Assembly: GCA_949775045.1 (NCBI GenBank)
Contig: OX459107.1
Span: 16,440,218-16,504,217, forward strand
DNA length: 64,000 nucleotides
Reading direction: 5' to 3'
Origin: Metridium senile
Lineage: Eukaryota > Cnidaria > Anthozoa > Actiniaria > Metridiidae
Positions 56,135 to 64,000 of the stretch are shown here, one piece after another (position 1 is the stretch's first letter; every line of letters starts with the position of its first letter). The notes under the pieces are model-generated. The model did not search any database and was not told the origin of the DNA. It saw nothing but the letters and a program-made list of their open reading frames with translations. The translations under genes and the position numbers were made by a program.

Positions 56135-59100
56135 AGCTGCAAGCAAAAGACAAGTTAAAATCCAAGCTGAACACTTCCACTGCAAGCAGTTCTAATTGCA
56201 AGCTAGTGATGTATGTTTGAGTAGGACAAAAAAAACACCGCCTGGCTGGCCCACACCTCCAAGGCAAGGCCGCAATTGCACGCTGAAGTCCTGTGCACAG
56301 CCCCAGACGTGAGAGTTTAAAACATTCTGAAACAGTCCATTTTAGCATTTAGTCAATTGATTAACTAGGGCCAATTGATCACAGATCGCTCTGTTTTCCA
56401 ATTCCCCACAGCTAGTTCAAACAGAAAAAACAAACCATACAGACTGCACTATACATAGAGAAACTTTGACATCATAATCATTACTAAACAGACCTGCAGG
56501 TCTACAGTATAATATAATTCATTCATTACCTGCAATGATTCAACACGTCGTACGGCATGCAACTGCACTGTACTGTCGTGAACACCAATTGACGCTGAAA
56601 AGCAATTTAAGCAAAGTTAAAATCCAAGCTGTCAAACACTGCCACTGCAAGCAGTTCTAATGGCCCACACCTCCAAGGCAAGGCCGCAATTGCACGCTGA
56701 AGTCCTGTGCACAGCCCCAGACGTGAGAGTTTAAAACATTCTGAAACAGTCCATTTTAGCATTTAGTCAATTGATTAACTAGGGCCAATTGATCACAGAT
56801 CGCTCTGTTTTCCAATTCCCCACAGCTAGTTCAAACAGAAAAAAACAAACCATACAGACTGCACTATACATAGAGAAACTTTGACATCATAATCATTACT
56901 AAACAGACCTGCAGGTCTACAGTATAATATAATTCATTCATTACCTGCAATGATTCAACACGTCGTACGGCATGCAACTGCACTGTACTGTCGTGAACAC
57001 CAATTGACGCTGAAAAGCAATTTAAGCAAAGTTAAAATCCAAGCTGTCAAACACTGCCACTGCAAGCAGTTCTAATGGCCCACACCTCCAAGGCAAGGCC
57101 GCAATTGCACGCTGAAGTCCTGTGCACAGCCCCAGACGTGAGAGTTTAAAACATTCTGAAACAGTCCATTTTAGCATTTAGTCAATTGATTAACTAGGGC
57201 CAATTGATCACAGATCGCTCTGTTTTCCAATTCCCCACAGCTAGTTCAAACAGAAAAAAACAAACCATACAGACTGCACTATACATAGAGAAACTTTGAC
57301 ATCATAATCATTACTAAACAGACCTGCAGGTCTACAGTATAATATAATTCATTCATTACCTGCAATGATTCAACACGTCGTACGGCATGCAACTGCACTG
57401 TACTGTCGTGAACACCAATTGACGCTGAAAAGCAATTTAAGCAAAGTTAAAATCCAAGCTGTCAAACACTGCCACTGCAAGCAGTTCTAATGGCCCACAC
57501 CTCCAAGGCAAGGCCGCAATTGCACGCTGAAGTCCTGTGCACAGCCCCAGACGTGAGAGTTTAAAACATTCTGAAACAGTCCATTTTAGCATTTAGTCAA
57601 TTGATTAACTAGGGCCAATTGATCACAGATCGCTCTGTTTTCCAATTCCCCACAGCTAGTTCAAACAGAAAAAAACAAACCATACAGACTGCACTATACA
57701 TAGAGAAACTTTGACATCATAATCATTACTAAACAGACCTGCAGGTCTACAGTATAATATAATTCATTCATTACCTGCAATGATTCAACACGTCGTACGG
57801 CATGCAACTGCACTGTACTGTCGTGAACACCAATTGACGCTGAAAAGCAATTTAAGCAAAGTTAAAATCCAAGCTGTCAAACACTGCCACTGCAAGCAGT
57901 TCTAATGGCCCACACCTCCAAGGCAAGGCCGCAATTGCACGCTGAAGTCCTGTGCACAGCCCCAGACGTGAGAGTTTAAAACATTCTGAAACAGTCCATT
58001 TTAGCATTTAGTCAATTGATTAACTAGGGCCAATTGATCACAGATCGCTCTGTTTTCCAATTCCCCACAGCTAGTTCAAACAGAAAAAACAAACCATACA
58101 GACTGCACTATACATAGAGAAACTTTGACATCATAATCATTACTAAACAGACCTGCAGGTCTACAGTATAATATAATTCATTCATTACCTGCAATGATTC
58201 AACACGTCGTACGGCATGCAACTGCACTGTACTGTCGTGAACACCAATTGACGCTGAAAAGCAATTTAAGCAAAGTTAAAATCCAAGCTGTCAAACACTG
58301 CCACTGCAAGCAGTTCTAATGGCCCACACCTCCAAGGCAAGGCCGCAATTGCACGCTGAAGTCCTGTGCACAGCCCCAGACGTGAGAGTTTAAAACATTC
58401 TGAAACAGTCCATTTTAGCATTTAGTCAATTGATTAACTAGGGCCAATTGATCACAGATCGCTCTGTTTTCCAATTCCCCACAGCTAGTTCAAACAGAAA
58501 AAACAAACCATACAGACTGCACTATACATAGAGAAACTTTGACATCATAATCATTACTAAACAGACCTGCAGGTCTACAGTATAATATAATTCATTCATT
58601 ACCTGCAATGATTCAACACGTCGTACGGCATGCAACTGCACTGTACTGTCGTGAACACCAATTGACGCTGAAAAGCAATTTAAGCAAAGTTAAAATCCAA
58701 GCTGTCAAACACTGCCACTGCAAGCAGTTCTAATGGCCCACACCTCCAAGGCAAGGCCGCAATTGCACGCTGAAGTCCTGTGCACAGCCCCAGACGTGAG
58801 AGTTTAAAACATTCTGAAACAGTCCATTTTAGCATTTAGTCAATTGATTAACTAGGGCCAATTGATCACAGATCGCTCTGTTTTCCAATTCCCCACAGCT
58901 AGTTCAAACAGAAAAAAACAAACCATACAGACTGCACTATACATAGAGAAACTTTGACATCATAATCATTACTAAACAGACCTGCAGGTCTACAGTATAA
59001 TATAATTCATTCATTACCTGCAATGATTCAACACGTCGTACGGCATGCAACTGCACTGTACTGTCGTGAACACCAATTGACGCTGAAAAGCAATTTAAGC

Positions 59101-62100
59101 AAAGTTAAAATCCAAGCTGTCAAACACTGCCACTGCAAGCAGTTCTAATGGCCCACACCTCCAAGGCAAGGCCGCAATTGCACGCTGAAGTCCTGTGCAC
59201 AGCCCCAGACGTGAGAGTTTAAAACATTCTGAAACAGTCCATTTTAGCATTTAGTCAATTGATTAACTAGGGCCAATTGATCACAGATCGCTCTGTTTTC
59301 CAATTCCCCACAGCTAGTTCAAACAGAAAAAAACAAACCATACAGACTGCACTATACATAGAGAAACTTTGACATCATAATCATTACTAAACAGACCTGC
59401 AGGTCTACAGTATAATATAATTCATTCATTACCTGCAATGATTCAACACGTCGTACGGCATGCAACTGCACTGTACTGTCGTGAACACCAATTGACGCTG
59501 AAAAGCAATTTAAGCAAAGTTAAAATCCAAGCTGTCAAACACTGCCACTGCAAGCAGTTCTAATGGCCCACACCTCCAAGGCAAGGCCGCAATTGCACGC
59601 TGAAGTCCTGTGCACAGCCCCAGACGTGAGAGTTTAAAACATTCTGAAACAGTCCATTTTAGCATTTAGTCAATTGATTAACTAGGGCCAATTGATCACA
59701 GATCGCTCTGTTTTCCAATTCCCCACAGCTAGTTCAAACAGAAAAAAACAAACCATACAGACTGCACTATACATAGAGAAACTTTGACATCATAATCATT
59801 ACTAAACAGACCTGCAGGTCTACAGTATAATATAATTCATTCATTACCTGCAATGATTCAACACGTCGTACGGCATGCAACTGCACTGTACTGTCGTGAA
59901 CACCAATTGACGCTGAAAAGCAATTTAAGCAAAGTTAAAATCCAAGCTGTCAAACACTGCCACTGCAAGCAGTTCTAATGGCCCACACCTCCAAGGCAAG
60001 GCCGCAATTGCACGCTGAAGTCCTGTGCACAGCCCCAGACGTGAGAGTTTAAAACATTCTGAAACAGTCCATTTTAGCATTTAGTCAATTGATTAACTAG
60101 GGCCAATTGATCACAGATCGCTCTGTTTTCCAATTCCCCACAGCTAGTTCAAACAGAAAAAACAAACCATACAGACTGCACTATACATAGAGAAACTTTG
60201 ACATCATAATCATTACTAAACAGACCTGCAGGTCTACAGTATAATATAATTCATTCATTACCTGCAATGATTCAACACGTCGTACGGCATGCAACTGCAC
60301 TGTACTGTCGTGAACACCAATTGACGCTGAAAAGCAATTTAAGCAAAGTTAAAATCCAAGCTGTCAAACACTGCCACTGCAAGCAGTTCTAATGGCCCAC
60401 ACCTCCAAGGCAAGGCCGCAATTGCACGCTGAAGTCCTGTGCACAGCCCCAGACGTGAGAGTTTAAAACATTCTGAAACAGTCCATTTTAGCATTTAGTC
60501 AATTGATTAACTAGGGCCAATTGATCACAGATCGCTCTGTTTTCCAATTCCCCACAGCTAGTTCAAACAGAAAAAAACAAACCATACAGACTGCACTATA
60601 CATAGAGAAACTTTGACATCATAATCATTACTAAACAGACCTGCAGGTCTACAGTATAATATAATTCATTCATTACCTGCAATGATTCAACACGTCGTAC
60701 GGCATGCAACTGCACTGTACTGTCGTGAACACCAATTGACGCTGAAAAGCAATTTAAGCAAAGTTAAAATCCAAGCTGTCAAACACTGCCACTGCAAGCA
60801 GTTCTAATGGCCCACACCTCCAAGGCAAGGCCGCAATTGCACGCTGAAGTCCTGTGCACAGCCCCAGACGTGAGAGTTTAAAACATTCTGAAACAGTCCA
60901 TTTTAGCATTTAGTCAATTGATTAACTAGGGCCAATTGATCACAGATCGCTCTGTTTTCCAATTCCCCACAGCTAGTTCAAACAGAAAAAACAAACCATA
61001 CAGACTGCACTATACATAGAGAAACTTTGACATCATAATCATTACTAAACAGACCTGCAGGTCTACAGTATAATATAATTCATTCATTACCTGCAATGAT
61101 TCAACACGTCGTACGGCATGCAACTGCACTGTACTGTCGTGAACACCAATTGACGCTGAAAAGCAATTTAAGCAAAGTTAAAATCCAAGCTGTCAAACAC
61201 TGCCACTGCAAGCAGTTCTAATGGCCCACACCTCCAAGGCAAGGCCGCAATTGCACGCTGAAGTCCTGTGCACAGCCCCAGACGTGAGAGTTTAAAACAT
61301 TCTGAAACAGTCCATTTTAGCATTTAGTCAATTGATTAACTAGGGCCAATTGATCACAGATCGCTCTGTTTTCCAATTCCCCACAGCTAGTTCAAACAGA
61401 AAAAAACAAACCATACAGACTGCACTATACATAGAGAAACTTTGACATCATAATCATTACTAAACAGACCTGCAGGTCTACAGTATAATATAATTCATTC
61501 ATTACCTGCAATGATTCAACACGTCGTACGGCATGCAACTGCACTGTACTGTCGTGAACACCAATTGACGCTGAAAAGCAATTTAAGCAAAGTTAAAATC
61601 CAAGCTGTCAAACACTGCCACTGCAAGCAGTTCTAATGGCCCACACCTCCAAGGCAAGGCCGCAATTGCACGCTGAAGTCCTGTGCACAGCCCCAGACGT
61701 GAGAGTTTAAAACATTCTGAAACAGTCCATTTTAGCATTTAGTCAATTGATTAACTAGGGCCAATTGATCACAGATCGCTCTGTTTTCCAATTCCCCACA
61801 GCTAGTTCAAACAGAAAAAAACAAACCATACAGACTGCACTATACATAGAGAAACTTTGACATCATAATCATTACTAAACAGACCTGCAGGTCTACAGTA
61901 TAATATAATTCATTCATTACCTGCAATGATTCAACACGTCGTACGGCATGCAACTGCACTGTACTGTCGTGAACACCAATTGACGCTGAAAAGCAATTTA
62001 AGCAAAGTTAAAATCCAAGCTGTCAAACACTGCCACTGCAAGCAGTTCTAATGGCCCACACCTCCAAGGCAAGGCCGCAATTGCACGCTGAAGTCCTGTG

Positions 62101-64000
62101 CACAGCCCCAGACGTGAGAGTTTAAAACATTCTGAAACAGTCCATTTTAGCATTTAGTCAATTGATTAACTAGGGCCAATTGATCACAGATCGCTCTGTT
62201 TTCCAATTCCCCACAGCTAGTTCAAACAGAAAAAAACAAACCATACAGACTGCACTATACATAGAGAAACTTTGACATCATAATCATTACTAAACAGACC
62301 TGCAGGTCTACAGTATAATATAATTCATTCATTACCTGCAATGATTCAACACGTCGTACGGCATGCAACTGCACTGTACTGTCGTGAACACCAATTGACG
62401 CTGAAAAGCAATTTAAGCAAAGTTAAAATCCAAGCTGTCAAACACTGCCACTGCAAGCAGTTCTAATGGCCCACACCTCCAAGGCAAGGCCGCAATTGCA
62501 CGCTGAAGTCCTGTGCACAGCCCCAGACGTGAGAGTTTAAAACATTCTGAAACAGTCCATTTTAGCATTTAGTCAATTGATTAACTAGGGCCAATTGATC
62601 ACAGATCGCTCTGTTTTCCAATTCCCCACAGCTAGTTCAAACAGAAAAAAACAAACCATACAGACTGCACTATACATAGAGAAACTTTGACATCATAATC
62701 ATTACTAAACAGACCTGCAGGTCTACAGTATAATATAATTCATTCATTACCTGCAATGATTCAACACGTCGTACGGCATGCAACTGCACTGTACTGTCGT
62801 GAACACCAATTGACGCTGAAAAGCAATTTAAGCAAAGTTAAAATCCAAGCTGTCAAACACTGCCACTGCAAGCAGTTCTAATGGCCCACACCTCCAAGGC
62901 AAGGCCGCAATTGCACGCTGAAGTCCTGTGCACAGCCCCAGACGTGAGAGTTTAAAACATTCTGAAACAGTCCATTTTAGCATTTAGTCAATTGATTAAC
63001 TAGGGCCAATTGATCACAGATCGCTCTGTTTTCCAATTCCCCACAGCTAGTTCAAACAGAAAAAAACAAACCATACAGACTGCACTATACATAGAGAAAC
63101 TTTGACATCATAATCATTACTAAACAGACCTGCAGGTCTACAGTATAATATAATTCATTCATTACCTGCAATGATTCAACACGTCGTACGGCATGCAACT
63201 GCACTGTACTGTCGTGAACACCAATTGACGCTGAAAAGCAATTTAAGCAAAGTTAAAATCCAAGCTGTCAAACACTGCCACTGCAAGCAGTTCTAATGGC
63301 CCACACCTCCAAGGCAAGGCCGCAATTGCACGCTGAAGTCCTGTGCACAGCCCCAGACGTGAGAGTTTAAAACATTCTGAAACAGTCCATTTTAGCATTT
63401 AGTCAATTGATTAACTAGGGCCAATTGATCACAGATCGCTCTGTTTTCCAATTCCCCACAGCTAGTTCAAACAGAAAAAAACAAACCATACAGACTGCAC
63501 TATACATAGAGAAACTTTGACATCATAATCATTACTAAACAGACCTGCAGGTCTACAGTATAATATAATTCATTCATTACCTGCAATGATTCAACACGTC
63601 GTACGGCATGCAACTGCACTGTACTGTCGTGAACACCAATTGACGCTGAAAAGCAATTTAAGCAAAGTTAAAATCCAAGCTGTCAAACACTGCCACTGCA
63701 AGCAGTTCTAATGGCCCACACCTCCAAGGCAAGGCCGCAATTGCACGCTGAAGTCCTGTGCACAGCCCCAGACGTGAGAGTTTAAAACATTCTGAAACAG
63801 TCCATTTTAGCATTTAGTCAATTGATTAACTAGGGCCAATTGATCACAGATCGCTCTGTTTTCCAATTCCCCACAGCTAGTTCAAACAGAAAAAAACAAA
63901 CCATACAGACTGCACTATACATAGAGAAACTTTGACATCATAATCATTACTAAACAGACCTGCAGGTCTACAGTATAATATAATTCATTCATTACCTGCA
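56135..64000 (+). repeat. 415-bp satellite, about 18 full monomers plus partial copies, running off the window
   Basis: The marker tggcccacacctccaaggca recurs at 56247, 56661, 57076, 57491, 57906, 58320, 58734, 59149 and onward to 63712. The spacing is 414 or 415 bp, depending on six or seven A residues in the cagaaaaaac run. Monomers look nearly identical otherwise. The first copy differs upstream of the marker and carries 51 extra bp (56196-56246). Each monomer contains a palindrome agacctgcaggtct. On the minus strand it also contains a 51-codon frame starting MLKWTVSECFKLSRLGLCTG. In the first copy that frame is 71 codons (56133-56348). Confidence 0.95.

Noticed and set aside
56135..64000. 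CRISPR array
   Set aside because: The repeats are contiguous 415-bp monomers without variable spacers, in a eukaryotic context.

Overview
The window looks like AT-rich chromosomal DNA of an invertebrate animal. The evidence is GT-AG introns, TTAGGG telomeric repeats, MITE-like palindromes, a decayed Penelope-like reverse transcriptase and satellites. I cannot name the species. The abundance of gctagctag and gcatgcatg words is compatible with a sponge, but that is a weak hint. The region reads as subtelomeric or interstitial-telomeric.

Layout. 1-2063: tandem exon-like repeats of about 198 bp and a 266-bp duplication. 2358-3504: a LINE-tail-like fragment and two or three exon-like blocks. 3660-7595: a dispersed AT-rich satellite, broken by a frameshifted Penelope-like fragment (5262-6495) that itself contains a 254-bp TTAA-flanked MITE. 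8009-10276: a 2.27-kb almost C-free minisatellite. 10296-10539: a perfect 105-bp inverted repeat. 11140-11495: SINE-like and palindromic sequence. 13081-14045: the earlier satellite again, inverted. 14046-15000: decayed CCCTAA-type repeats, then a switch to TTAGGG. 15001-55016: three head-to-tail copies of a 13.3-kb element, separated by short TTAGGG spacers. 55017-55147: a TTAGGG array. 55148-56134: AT-rich DNA with a polypurine tract. 56135-64000: a 415-bp satellite running off the window.

The central observation is the 13.3-kb element. It encodes a spliced Crypton-like tyrosine recombinase on the minus strand. The exon series starts inside one unit, crosses the unit/telomeric-repeat/unit junction within an intron, and ends in the neighbouring unit. 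Joining seven exons at good splice sites gives one uninterrupted 611-codon frame with the R, K, R, H, Y catalytic constellation and correct spacing. The intact gene therefore exists only in a head-to-tail dimer or a circle. Three tandem copies yield two complete genes, one promoter-bearing 5' half (unit 1) and one promoterless 3' half (unit 3). I infer an element that circularises and integrates at TTAGGG repeats, with the telomeric repeat acting as its attachment site inside an intron.

Each unit also carries a RING finger ORF of 135 codons, a candidate small spliced gene, an ORF with a 28-codon repeat (one copy in unit 1, two in units 2 and 3), and several hairpin or MITE-like repeats. No reverse transcriptase, DDE transposase or polymerase was recognised inside the unit.
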